A DNA stretch of 39,872 bases from a virus. Made by a program: the position numbers and the translations under genes. Location: positions 1 to 39,872 of the IMG/VR virus record IMGVR_UViG_3300036772_000110, one strand, 5' to 3'. The notes below the pieces were generated by a model that was given only the letters and a program-made list of their open reading frames with translations, had not been told where the DNA came from and searched no databases. Shown here piece after piece: positions 1-6,799 of this stretch; within the stretch, counting starts at the first letter, position 1, and the number at the start of each line of letters is the position of its first letter.

Positions 1-127
1 ATGCGGCACCGTCGATAACCCCAGCTTGATAGTTTGCGGTGGCCGTTAATCCTTTCACGGAGTTTACAGTTAGTTTTGTAGTTACGGGGAATGACGGCAG
101 TTCTATATGTTTGCGGCGTTCCATCCA
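1..127. repeat. Terminal overlap of a circular assembly
   Basis: Bases 1-127 recur exactly at 39746-39872, in direct orientation, at the two ends of the window. The repeat lies inside the parA reading frame, which continues without interruption when the ends are joined. The length of 127 bases is a common largest k-mer size in short-read assembly, so I read this as an assembly overlap of a circular (or circularly permuted) molecule rather than a biological terminal repeat. The unique genome would be 39,745 bp. Confidence 0.93.
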
Positions 128-268
128 ACGGTAGAGGCTCGCTTGTTCCTCGTCCATATCAAAACCCGCTACAGTGAAACCACGCTCCAGGAGTCGAACC
201 CCAACGGCGCGCGCTATGGCGGATTTAGTCACGCCGCCTTTTCCTGCCAGAATCGCAATCTTTAACAT
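1..268 (-). CDS. parA: ParA-family partition ATPase, N-terminal part (continues at right end)
   Basis: ParA/MinD-type P-loop ATPase for plasmid partition, read from ATG at 268 leftward across the circular join to a stop at 39369, giving 214 residues in all. The deviant Walker A KGGVTKS (residues 10-16) carries the signature lysine. A Walker A' region FDMDEEQAS follows at 36-44. The Walker B aspartate is probably in VIDGAA (about residue 86), in the right-end part. The short length without an N-terminal HTH fits type Ib ParF-like proteins. The next gene is a small RHH protein that overlaps its stop codon, matching a parF/parG-style operon. A palindrome array and a promoter lie directly upstream (302-349). 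Being split by the window edge is not a real truncation. Confidence 0.92.
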   Translation of the reverse strand, partial: MLKIAILAGKGGVTKSAIARAVGVRLLERGFTVAGFDMDEEQASLYRWMERRKHIELPSFPVTTKLTVNSVKGLTATANYQAGVIDGAA

Positions 269-301
269 TGTTCTGCCCTATGCTCGATAGCCAATGCAAA
301 A

Positions 302-349
302 AGATTACACGTAACATGTATTACATGCAATAGGTATTACATGTAATAC
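302..349 (-). promoter_or_regulatory. parA promoter with triple palindrome array (candidate parS/operator)
   Basis: Three abutting 16-bp units lie here: a perfect palindrome GTATTACATGTAATAC at 334-349, a near-perfect one at 318-333, and a degenerate one at 302-317. On the minus strand a promoter is embedded: -35 TTGCAT (325-330), 17-bp spacer, -10 TAATCT (302-307), directed at parA. Type Ib partition systems usually place their centromere/operator just upstream of parA, so this is the best parS candidate. Binding would cover the -35 and -10 and so should repress. Which protein binds is not shown by the sequence; the RHH protein at 39163-39372 is the first candidate. Confidence 0.75.
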
Positions 350-356
350 AGTGATA

Positions 357-578
357 TTATTTTGATTGTGTGATGCGTTTCAAGTACCAGCCCGCCTTTG
401 CTAAATCTTCCGCCGCGCTTCCCTTCTTGCCCGCACGCCACAGATATTTAAGCGCGTTCCCTTTGCAAAAACCGGCGAACTCTTCCGGCGTAAGCGCCGC
501 CTCGATTGCCTCGATGCACTCCACCTTTTCCGTTTGGTAATGCGCGGGGTGATCTACTGCGTTGCTAATACCGGTCAT
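357..578 (-). CDS. DUF3310 family protein (phage nucleotide kinase-like annotation)
   Basis: A 73-residue protein starting MTGISNAVDHPAHY and containing the DUF3310 pattern: DHPAHY near the N-terminus, then ECIEAIEA and FCKGNALKYLWRAGKKG. Members are small phage proteins often labelled nucleotide kinase; the reaction is not established. A longer open frame exists upstream, but the ATG at 578 is preferred. It follows AAGGCGG with good spacing and the family begins near the DHPxHY motif. The start overlaps the last codons of the methylase-like gene by 14 bases, indicating translational coupling. It is the last gene of the early minus-strand operon, before the parA promoter. Confidence 0.85.
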   Translation of the reverse strand: MTGISNAVDHPAHYQTEKVECIEAIEAALTPEEFAGFCKGNALKYLWRAGKKGSAAEDLAKAGWYLKRITQSK

Positions 579-1281
579 CGTTTGCCGCCTTTGTGTTTGC
601 GTTGAATACAGCCAGCGCAAAACCGCGCGGCGTTGTGCTTCTGATTCGTTTCGTTCTTTCCGACTTCCCGCCGAGGCTAAAGGCTTCATGAAAGGGCAAG
701 CCAGGAACGGGGCGCGCTTCTGGCATAACGAAGCCGTTACCCGTCCAAAGACAGGTTTTTTTCATGTAGCCATCGCGCGCGGGAATTATCCCCGGATAGA
801 TAGGGTGCGCGTCTTCGTCGGGTAGGTAGCCGCCGAAGTCGCAAGGGTTAAATATGTGATCTGGCTTGCCGAAGATAGACGAAAAAACCGACACAGGATT
901 TTCAAAGAACCACGGCGCGCCGGATAGTTGCCCAACCATGCGGCATTGTTCGGCAATGAGCGCCGCCTTTGCCTGGAAATGGATATCACGCGCGCGTTTC
1001 TCTTCGAACTTACCCGATCCGCTTACGGCTACATCAGTGCAAGGCGGGAAGCCCGCCACGAAAGCGACACCGTAATCTATCGCAATGCGTAAGTAGTACA
1101 TTGCATTCTCGCTATTGATCACGTCGCCGACTTTAAACACGGTGCCACCTTCGGGGCGTTTATCCCATTGAGCGGGCTTACCGTGTTGCGGGTCTATCAG
1201 CAGGGCGCTATATCCATCACGTAACCACGGCTCCGCCATCACGCCGGATTCGTCACAAAGACAAATAACAAACGGTTTCAA
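565..1281 (-). CDS. C5-cytosine-methylase-like phage protein
   Basis: A 238-residue protein resembling phage proteins annotated as DNA cytosine methyltransferase. The catalytic-type loop GFPPCTDVAVSGSG is at 77-90 (Cys81 in the PC motif). An FENPV segment at 126-130 matches the ENV-type motif VI. The N-terminal part (ESGVMAEPW, then LIDPQ) would be the AdoMet side, but it lacks the full FxGxG motif, so activity is uncertain. It could methylate phage DNA against restriction, or be a diverged inactive relative. The start is TTG at 1281, overlapping the TGA stop of the upstream gene (TTGA), with GAGAGGG as ribosome-binding site. The C-terminus ends in KAANDD, encoded by a cassette reused at two other gene junctions. 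Confidence 0.7.
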   Translation of the reverse strand: MKPFVICLCDESGVMAEPWLRDGYSALLIDPQHGKPAQWDKRPEGGTVFKVGDVINSENAMYYLRIAIDYGVAFVAGFPPCTDVAVSGSGKFEEKRARDIHFQAKAALIAEQCRMVGQLSGAPWFFENPVSVFSSIFGKPDHIFNPCDFGGYLPDEDAHPIYPGIIPARDGYMKKTCLWTGNGFVMPEARPVPGLPFHEAFSLGGKSERTKRIRSTTPRGFALAVFNANTKAANDDRY

Positions 1282-1679
1282 AAATCCCTCTCAATAGGCG
1301 CGGCAAAGTCGACGAGGTGATACTTTTCGCCGGGGCTTTTGCCGTTGTCTGCCAACAGTTCAAAGGTGGAGTGATAAGCACGCAGCCACAGGAACGCAGA
1401 TTCGCCGCGTTGCGCTTTCCAGATAATTTGACGGGTTGAGATACGTTTAACGGTATCGCCCGCCAGAGCGTCGCGCAGCGCACGCCTACACCATTGCTCC
1501 GCGTCGCGTCCTGGTTCGATGAGCGCACCTATCAAAACGTCGGTGATAAACGTAAACGCCTCGATAGCGTCTTGTAGGTTATCGTCGGCTGTTTTGGTTC
1601 GGTTAATGGCGCGCATTTCGGAAGTGGTAAGGCGGGGGAGTTTTCCCCGTCGTGATACGGGGTGACGGTTTTTAAACAC
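1278..1679 (-). CDS. Hypothetical protein in early operon
   Basis: A 133-residue soluble protein that I do not recognise. It is basic at the N-terminus (FKNRHPVSRRGK) and mostly helical by composition, with a single WCRR motif and no clear nuclease or zinc pattern. The start is GTG at 1679, inside the end of the small membrane-protein gene (8-base overlap); the stop overlaps the TTG start of the methylase-like gene. The tight overlaps on both sides make it a real gene of the early operon. Function cannot be inferred beyond its place among DNA-metabolism genes. Confidence 0.7.
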   Translation of the reverse strand: MFKNRHPVSRRGKLPRLTTSEMRAINRTKTADDNLQDAIEAFTFITDVLIGALIEPGRDAEQWCRRALRDALAGDTVKRISTRQIIWKAQRGESAFLWLRAYHSTFELLADNGKSPGEKYHLVDFAAPIERDF

Positions 1680-1872
1680 CTGCGGCCCCCGGATATGGAA
1701 AAGGAGAACCAGGGAAAGCTAGATCTTCATCGTTAGTTTTCGCCGGTGCGGGGTCTACCTTTTGCGGCGCTTCGGTTGGCTTTACGGCTTCGTATGTGCG
1801 CGGGGGCGCGTCATAGCTGGCGAGTACATAGCCCCCTAAAGCGCATAATGTTACAAGTAATATGTATTTCAT
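1672..1872 (-). CDS. Small membrane-anchored protein with proline-rich tail
   Basis: A 66-residue protein starting MKYILLVTLCALGGYVLASY: one N-terminal hydrophobic helix (signal anchor, or signal peptide with weak cleavage site). A Pro/Ala-rich tail of about 45 residues, probably periplasmic, follows. The ATG at 1872 sits 9 bases after AAGGAG. An in-frame ATG at 1911 (MTNTRLERKELYY...) also has the GGCGG..AACGATGAC junction cassette seen at other genes, so a 79-residue form is possible. A tandem palindrome of the genome-wide type covers the start codon at 1872. Not recognised as a known spanin or lipoprotein (no lipobox). Confidence 0.6.
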   Translation of the reverse strand: MKYILLVTLCALGGYVLASYDAPPRTYEAVKPTEAPQKVDPAPAKTNDEDLAFPGSPFPYPGAAGV

Positions 1873-1879
1873 GTAATAC
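1848..1879 (-). promoter_or_regulatory. Tandem palindrome over a start codon
   Basis: Minus strand: GTATTACATGAAATAC (1864-1879) followed directly by the degenerate unit ATATTACTTGTAACAT (1848-1863). The first unit contains the ATG of the small membrane protein. Same 16-bp period and same perfect-then-degenerate order as the sites at 302, 16770 and 38306. Because it overlaps coding bases, chance is harder to exclude here than at the other sites. Confidence 0.55.
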
Positions 1880-1885
1880 AACTCC

Positions 1886-3283
1886 TTACGCTCTAACCTT
1901 GTATTCGTCATCGTTCGCCGCATACCCGCCGTTTTTCATGGCATTGAGTAAAAGCTCTTGTACGCTGGCTTTTGTGTGTAGTCGCTCGCGTACAAGCACG
2001 TCGACGGTTCCAAGCGCAATGATGTAGTAAATGAAAACGGGGCGGTCGTGGCCCGCTTGCGCTTGTCGTGTCGGGCCTATGCGCTCAATGATTTGTTGAT
2101 GTTGTTCTAAGTCCCACCACAGCGAGAAAAACACCAGGATGTTTCCGCCGTCTTGCAGGTTTAGGCCGTGGCCCGCGCTTGCAGGGTGAGCAAAGAGGAT
2201 AGGGATTTTTCCGGCGTTCCAGTCGCGCAAAGTTTTAGGGTCGGCATCGAGCACGCGCCCAGCGGGAAATGCTTTTCGCAGTCGTTCCAGGTCGTGCCGC
2301 CAGTGGTACGCAACGAGAACAGGAGCGCCCGCCGCCTCTTCGATGATGCTTTCAAGTGCCTTAATTTTCTCATCGTGAATCGCTTCCCAGGTTTCGCCGT
2401 CTTCGGTGTATACCGCGCCGTTTGCCATTTGTAGGCACTTGATGGATTTAGCCGCCGCGCTCATTGCTTCGAACTCGACGCCGCGCAGCTCGAAAAACAT
2501 TTCCTTTTCCATTTGCTTGTATAGCTTCGCCGCTTTCGCTGGCAGTTTGACCGGCACAGGAACGTAAACAGGATCGGCAACGTCGAAGTAATCGCGGGCA
2601 TCAATCGAGATAGTGATACCGCTTAAACACGTTTGTATTTCCTTTTGGCTATGCGGGTGCGGGGACAGCTTGAAGAAGTTCCCGAAACGCTGCTGATTGA
2701 ACCAACGGGAAACAAACGCGTTAAACGTGCGGCCCAGGCGTTGCCCCTTGTCGATAAACCAACATTGGCCCCACAGATCTATAAGCCCGTTTGGGGCCGG
2801 TGTGCCGGTCAGGTTTACCCAATGTGGGGTTTTCGCGTGTGCTATCTTCGCCAGTGCCGCCGCGCGTTTACTACCGCCGCGCAAACGGAAACTTTTTAGC
2901 CGAGTTGATTCGTCAGCGATAACCATCGCAAAGGGCCAGGTATCGCCGCACTCTTCAAGCAACCAAACAACATTTTCGTAGTTGATTGTGTATACAAGCG
3001 CGTCACGCTGTAGGGCGGCTTTACGTTGGGTGGCGGTGCCGGTGACGGGTACAACGACCAGATCTTTTAAGTGTTCCCACTTTTCCGCCTCATCGGGCCA
3101 GGTCGACACGGCGACGCGCAAAGGGGCCAGAACTAACACCGGCCCCTCGAGATACATCTGATCTATCGCCGTCAGACATGACACGGTTTTACCCACGCCC
3201 ATAGACGCAAACACATTCACGCGCTTGATTGTGGTAATTGCCTGGATGATAGGGAGTTGATAGGGGCGGGGGTTAAACTTCAT
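1886..3283 (-). CDS. SNF2/DEAD-type superfamily 2 helicase
   Basis: A 465-residue SF2 helicase of the phage SNF2-like type. Visible motifs are Q-like NPRPYQLPII (4-13), Walker A ASMGVGKT (26-33), motif Ia LAPLRV (52-57), motif II DEST (124-127), motif III LTGTPAPNG, motif V HGLNLQDGG and motif VI ERIGPTRQ (400-407). Members are phage double-stranded DNA translocases next to VRR-NUC nucleases and family A polymerases, and probably remodel DNA during replication or recombination. The start at 3283 overlaps the upstream small zinc protein by 11 bases. The C-terminus encodes AANDD with the coupling cassette for the next gene. Essentially complete for the family. Confidence 0.9.
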   Translation of the reverse strand: MKFNPRPYQLPIIQAITTIKRVNVFASMGVGKTVSCLTAIDQMYLEGPVLVLAPLRVAVSTWPDEAEKWEHLKDLVVVPVTGTATQRKAALQRDALVYTINYENVVWLLEECGDTWPFAMVIADESTRLKSFRLRGGSKRAAALAKIAHAKTPHWVNLTGTPAPNGLIDLWGQCWFIDKGQRLGRTFNAFVSRWFNQQRFGNFFKLSPHPHSQKEIQTCLSGITISIDARDYFDVADPVYVPVPVKLPAKAAKLYKQMEKEMFFELRGVEFEAMSAAAKSIKCLQMANGAVYTEDGETWEAIHDEKIKALESIIEEAAGAPVLVAYHWRHDLERLRKAFPAGRVLDADPKTLRDWNAGKIPILFAHPASAGHGLNLQDGGNILVFFSLWWDLEQHQQIIERIGPTRQAQAGHDRPVFIYYIIALGTVDVLVRERLHTKASVQELLLNAMKNGGYAANDDEYKVRA

Positions 3284-3521
3284 AGTCGATAGCCTTAAAA
3301 AAACGCGCTGTACCCGCTACGTTTTCCCCCGTTTTGTAACGCTTAGTGTGGTATTTGCTCGTCGCGGCTTTTCCTGTTTCAGTTCGTCTATACCGGTAGT
3401 TGTATTGTTTTTCTGCGGCGTGCTTGGCGGGGTCTTTCAGCTTCTCTTTGCGCCGATGGCGCTCACATAGCCCATCGCGCCCCGCTTTGCGTTCGCAAAT
3501 CTCTACGCTACAAACTGTCAT
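3273..3521 (-). CDS. Small zinc-finger-like basic protein
   Basis: An 82-residue, strongly basic protein. Cys4, Cys9, Cys19 and His22 form a CX4C-X9-CX2H arrangement that could bind one zinc. An Arg/Lys/Tyr-rich helix follows, probably contacting nucleic acid. The start ATG at 3521 lies in the AAGGCGGCGAACGATGAC junction cassette inside the end of the VRR-NUC gene. An upstream in-frame start exists but has no better ribosome site. No HNH catalytic residues are visible. Similar small zinc proteins are common in phage early operons; the exact function is unknown. Confidence 0.65.
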   Translation of the reverse strand: MTVCSVEICERKAGRDGLCERHRRKEKLKDPAKHAAEKQYNYRYRRTETGKAATSKYHTKRYKTGENVAGTARFFKAIDYEV

Positions 3522-3879
3522 CGTTCGCCGCCTTGCGGTTTCGATAGCCGCTATCGACAATCATTACCGATTCGTAAAACTCCAGCGGGGGGACGCCTTC
3601 GATCTCCTTTAGCAACTCGGGGATAGCTTCGGCACTGTCCAGGACAAACACCTTGTAACCCAACGCCCTTAGCCGCTTATGTTCGCGGAGTTGCGCCGCC
3701 GTCGGCTTTTGCCCCGGCGCTTTGACTTCTACAAACGCAAAACGCCCCCCAGGTAATAAAACGATACGGTCAGGTACAGACGTTCGCCCAGGTGAAACAA
3801 ACTTGTAAGCAATGCCGCCGCGCTTTTCCGTGGCGATCACTAGCGGCTTTTCGACGGTAATTTCTCGGATGTAAACCAT
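3508..3879 (-). CDS. VRR-NUC domain nuclease
   Basis: A 123-residue VRR-NUC protein of the PD-(D/E)XK superfamily. The core pattern is complete: GGIAYKFVSPGR (21-32), VPDRIVLL (35-42, Asp37), FVEVKAPGQKPT (49-60, Glu51 and Lys53), then QLREHKRL. Stand-alone VRR-NUC proteins of phages are thought to be structure-specific nucleases acting on flaps or junctions in replication or recombination, usually beside an SNF2 helicase as here. The start overlaps the upstream stop as TAATG at 3879. The final KAANDD codons hold the ribosome site and ATG of the next gene. Confidence 0.92.
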   Translation of the reverse strand: MVYIREITVEKPLVIATEKRGGIAYKFVSPGRTSVPDRIVLLPGGRFAFVEVKAPGQKPTAAQLREHKRLRALGYKVFVLDSAEAIPELLKEIEGVPPLEFYESVMIVDSGYRNRKAANDDSL

Positions 3880-4145
3880 TAGAATTTAGTCCCTCGCGTT
3901 TGGGGGCCGCAGTAGTTGCCGGTGAATACGGTGTAATCACAATCAAGGTTCAAGGGATCGCGCCCCGTCAGGCGTTCTAACCGGCTTTCATTGGCGGCGC
4001 GTTCGAAGTGGCGAGCACGCGCCAGCGCGTTATCTACCAGTTCGTTATTGCCCAGATCTTTAGCTTTAAGCCGGTACATATTCGCGGCGCGACGATGCAG
4101 CCCACGCGCGGCGAGGGCTTCGGCTTCTTTATTTCGGTATGGCAT
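3879..4145 (-). CDS. Putative ANR/PerC-like small regulator
   Basis: An 88-residue helical protein. The first half, with EAEALAARGLHRRAANMYRL then NNELVDNALARARHFERAA, resembles the repeat-like helices of ANR or PerC family regulators of enterobacteria and their phages. Those modulate AraC-type activators or act as small transcription regulators. The match is by eye and moderate; the tryptophan usual in this helix is replaced by tyrosine. The C-terminal third (two Cys, several Tyr/Asn) is unlike the family. The gene is overlapped on both sides (TAATG junctions at 4145 and 3879), so it is surely co-translated between polymerase and nuclease. Confidence 0.5.
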   Translation of the reverse strand: MPYRNKEAEALAARGLHRRAANMYRLKAKDLGNNELVDNALARARHFERAANESRLERLTGRDPLNLDCDYTVFTGNYCGPQTRGTKF

Positions 4146-6205
4146 TAGTCGTCCTTGCGGTAACGGTCAGCCTCGAACCCCGCCGCAGCGAGCGGCAAGC
4201 CTTTCGCCCATTTGGGTTGTATGGCGAGCAAGTTTGAAAGTTCGGTGACGTTGTAACGCGGGGTGTTTGGGGCTTCGGTTATAACTTCATCGTGTACGGT
4301 TAAAACGATGAAATAACCGGCGTTCATTATGTGCGGCATGTTGTGGCCTAATACGTCGCGGGCTATGGCTTGAACAATGTTTTCGACCAGCTTCCCGCCG
4401 AACGTTTTCAGGCGTTTCCATTTGCGGGTATACGGGCAAACGCCCATATAGCTGATCTCTTTGCCGTTCACTTTTGGCGATGGGTAGCAAAGGTAACGCC
4501 CCGACGGTAAGCGGATACGCAGCCAGGCGCCCACTTTCTGGAAGGAAAGCCCATGCGTTACCGTCGGGGTGCCGTTAATCGCAGAGCGCGCGGCATCTTC
4601 AACAGCTTTCCATAGCGTGACGACGTTAGGATGAGCGCCGCGCCAGAGCCGTTTAAGTGACTCCATAGCGATAAACGTTTCATCGTTTAAGGCTTTCGGC
4701 TTGCTGCCTTTGCGCGTCATCCATCCCAGGAAATCGCGGGCCTCTTCCAGTGTCGCCGCCGGTATCGTTGGCAGTGCTTGACGGGCCAGATCATCTAAAT
4801 CCATACCATAGGCCAGCGCCATAGCCGCCAGCGCGCCAGCTCCGCCACCAAAGCCCATTGATAGCTCAAGAACCTTACCGATTTGGCGTAGCATCTTGTC
4901 GACATCTTCGGGGGGGATGTTGAACGCTTTCGCGTAGGCCAGCTTGTAAAGGTCGTGTCCGGTGCCTTGGTCGTAGGCGGCGAACGCTTCAATCTTCCAC
5001 GTTTCACGCGCAAGCCAGGCCAACACGCGCCCCTCGATGTTTGAAAGGTCGCTTATAACTAGTTTGTTTCCGTCGGATGGGATGATGCAGCCACGCAGCG
5101 CAGAGGATGCCGCTTGCATTACGTCATCTAACACCAGATCAGCGGAGCCGCGCTTAAATGCCTCAATAGCCGCGTGGATAAGTTCAGCGGTAAGCGTGGG
5201 GCGCGGTAAGTTTTGGGGTTGCCATATACGCCCAGCCCAGCGACCGGTGCGGGCGGCCCCGCAAAACTGTAGCAATCCGCGCAACCTGCCATCAGACGAC
5301 ACTGATTGAATGAGTTTCTTATATTTGGCAGTGCTAGAAGTTGTTGCCGCAAGGCGTACACATAACAATTCACGCAGTGGCGCGGGCAAATCGGGGTCAT
5401 TGATTCGACGCTCTAGGGTTGCGGCTTGCATATCTGGCAGCGTTACGCCGAATGATTCGCAGATATAGGCCAGTAACTTATCTCGTTGGGTGGCGCTTTC
5501 TACTTCGCCGCCGGTCAGGTCGTTGGCGCGTTCCGCCAGCTCGATTTGTGCCAGCTCCACGGCTTCGATTGCGCCTTGTGCCAGCTCCAGATCTACAAGT
5601 ACACCGGCGCGGTTAATCATTTGGTCAAGGTGCCAAAGCGCCAGCTCTTCGGGGGTGCAGTTCCACGCGGGCATTTTCTTATGAATAATGCGCATCGAGC
5701 GGATATCGCCGCCAGCGTAGGAAACGAATTGCGCCCATTGCTTCGGGTGAGTCTCACGCGTAGCGCGGCGCAACTTCATAGATTTGGGGCGCGGCTTACA
5801 GAAAAGTTGTATTAACTTTTTGCCGTCTTTGTCTTTTGCTTCATCGGATGTTAGGCCGAAAATCTCGCACAGCATCCCGAGCGCGCCAGGTAGTGAATGC
5901 TGGTACGCCTGGATCATTGTGTCGTGTACGCGGTCGAGCGGAATATCTATTCCTAGCGCTTCGCGCAAAACGACTAAATCGAAGTTCCCGCCGTTGTGCC
6001 ATACGGTTTTAACGTTCGGGTCAGTTAGCCAGGCTTTCAGGTTGGCGGGCATTGGTTCGCCGGTAGTCAGATCCCAAACGTAAATGGGGCCATCTTCCAG
6101 CGCGTAAGCGAATAACATCACCTCCGCCAGCTCGCTATATTTATGCGTGCCGTGATTTATCGGAGTAGGGGAAAAAGTTTCAAGGTCACAATATAGAAAG
6201 GGCAT
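4145..6205 (-). CDS. Family A DNA polymerase with 3'-5' exonuclease
   Basis: A 686-residue replicative phage polymerase. The exonuclease domain has ExoI DLET (7-10), ExoII NGGNFD (71-76) and ExoIII YAGGD (163-167). The polymerase domain has motif A DLSNIEGR (386-393), motif B RQIGKVLELSMGFGGG (440-455) and motif C HDE (638-640). All catalytic acidic residues are present, so it should be active and proofreading. Length and layout match the phage DNA polymerase I-like type found with DUF2800, DUF2815 and VRR-NUC genes, rather than T7 gp5. A terminator lies just upstream (6216-6240), so its expression may be reduced relative to DUF2815 or driven partly by read-through. Confidence 0.97.
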   Translation of the reverse strand: MPFLYCDLETFSPTPINHGTHKYSELAEVMLFAYALEDGPIYVWDLTTGEPMPANLKAWLTDPNVKTVWHNGGNFDLVVLREALGIDIPLDRVHDTMIQAYQHSLPGALGMLCEIFGLTSDEAKDKDGKKLIQLFCKPRPKSMKLRRATRETHPKQWAQFVSYAGGDIRSMRIIHKKMPAWNCTPEELALWHLDQMINRAGVLVDLELAQGAIEAVELAQIELAERANDLTGGEVESATQRDKLLAYICESFGVTLPDMQAATLERRINDPDLPAPLRELLCVRLAATTSSTAKYKKLIQSVSSDGRLRGLLQFCGAARTGRWAGRIWQPQNLPRPTLTAELIHAAIEAFKRGSADLVLDDVMQAASSALRGCIIPSDGNKLVISDLSNIEGRVLAWLARETWKIEAFAAYDQGTGHDLYKLAYAKAFNIPPEDVDKMLRQIGKVLELSMGFGGGAGALAAMALAYGMDLDDLARQALPTIPAATLEEARDFLGWMTRKGSKPKALNDETFIAMESLKRLWRGAHPNVVTLWKAVEDAARSAINGTPTVTHGLSFQKVGAWLRIRLPSGRYLCYPSPKVNGKEISYMGVCPYTRKWKRLKTFGGKLVENIVQAIARDVLGHNMPHIMNAGYFIVLTVHDEVITEAPNTPRYNVTELSNLLAIQPKWAKGLPLAAAGFEADRYRKDD

Positions 6206-6215
6206 AGCGGGCCTA

Positions 6216-6240
6216 TAAAAAAGCCCCCTTGCGGGGGCTT
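6216..6240 (-). terminator. Intrinsic terminator inside early operon
   Basis: On the minus strand the stem AAGCCCCC / GGGGGCTT with a 4-base loop is followed by a run of Ts (TTTTTTA). It follows the DUF2815 stop and precedes the polymerase ATG by about 10 bases, so it may set the ratio of ssDNA-binding protein to polymerase, or require antitermination. Confidence 0.85.
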
Positions 6241-6245
6241 AGTGG

Positions 6246-6791
6246 TTATGCGAAATCGTGGGTTTCTTCGCCTTCGGTGCTCAGGTCGTCGAAGTCGTCA
6301 GGGGATGCAACGCCGCCGCCGGTGAATGCGTCGCCGTCTTTGAAGAACTGGACGCCTTTAAGCGTGGCGGCGATACCTTTGCCGTTGTTGTCGTATGCGT
6401 AAAACTCTACGGACGCGTTAACGTAGCAGCCGGAATATGGTTTCCCGTCAGCTTGAACAAGCGGGGCTTTATCACGATCTAACACGGTAGGGCGGCTAGT
6501 ATTTGTCGCTTTAAAGAAGCGGTTGCCTTCATATCCCTGATAATCCTTTTCACCTTCAGGGCGGAAGCAATAGCGCATGTTGTTACCAGCGATTGACTTG
6601 ATAACTTGCGCACCTTTGCCCGGCCATTTCTTTTCAGCCGCCGCCAAACATGCCGCGTCGATTTGTTTTTCCAATGCAGAGCCTGCGGGGATCAGGAAAG
6701 TACCCGCGAATTTTTCTACTTCGGCGGTATCGGATTGCTTGCGAGCGATGAACAGATCAGGAAAAGAAATACGTACATTTTGAACTAACAT
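6246..6791 (-). CDS. DUF2815 ssDNA-binding-type protein
   Basis: A 181-residue DUF2815 protein. Family features are the N-terminal VRISFPDLF, FAGTFLIP, then FRPEGEKDYQGYEGNRFF, a central D-K-Y-S-G-C-Y-VNASVEFYAYDN segment, and an acidic tail (DDFDDLSTEGEETHDF). The family is regarded as a phage single-stranded DNA-binding protein with an OB-like fold. The acidic C-terminus is what partner-recruiting SSBs show. It sits between the DUF2800 nuclease and the polymerase, the usual order of this module. AAGG precedes the ATG at 6791. Followed by a strong terminator, consistent with high dosage relative to the polymerase. Confidence 0.9.
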   Translation of the reverse strand: MLVQNVRISFPDLFIARKQSDTAEVEKFAGTFLIPAGSALEKQIDAACLAAAEKKWPGKGAQVIKSIAGNNMRYCFRPEGEKDYQGYEGNRFFKATNTSRPTVLDRDKAPLVQADGKPYSGCYVNASVEFYAYDNNGKGIAATLKGVQFFKDGDAFTGGGVASPDDFDDLSTEGEETHDFA

Positions 6792-6799
6792 AATCAGCC

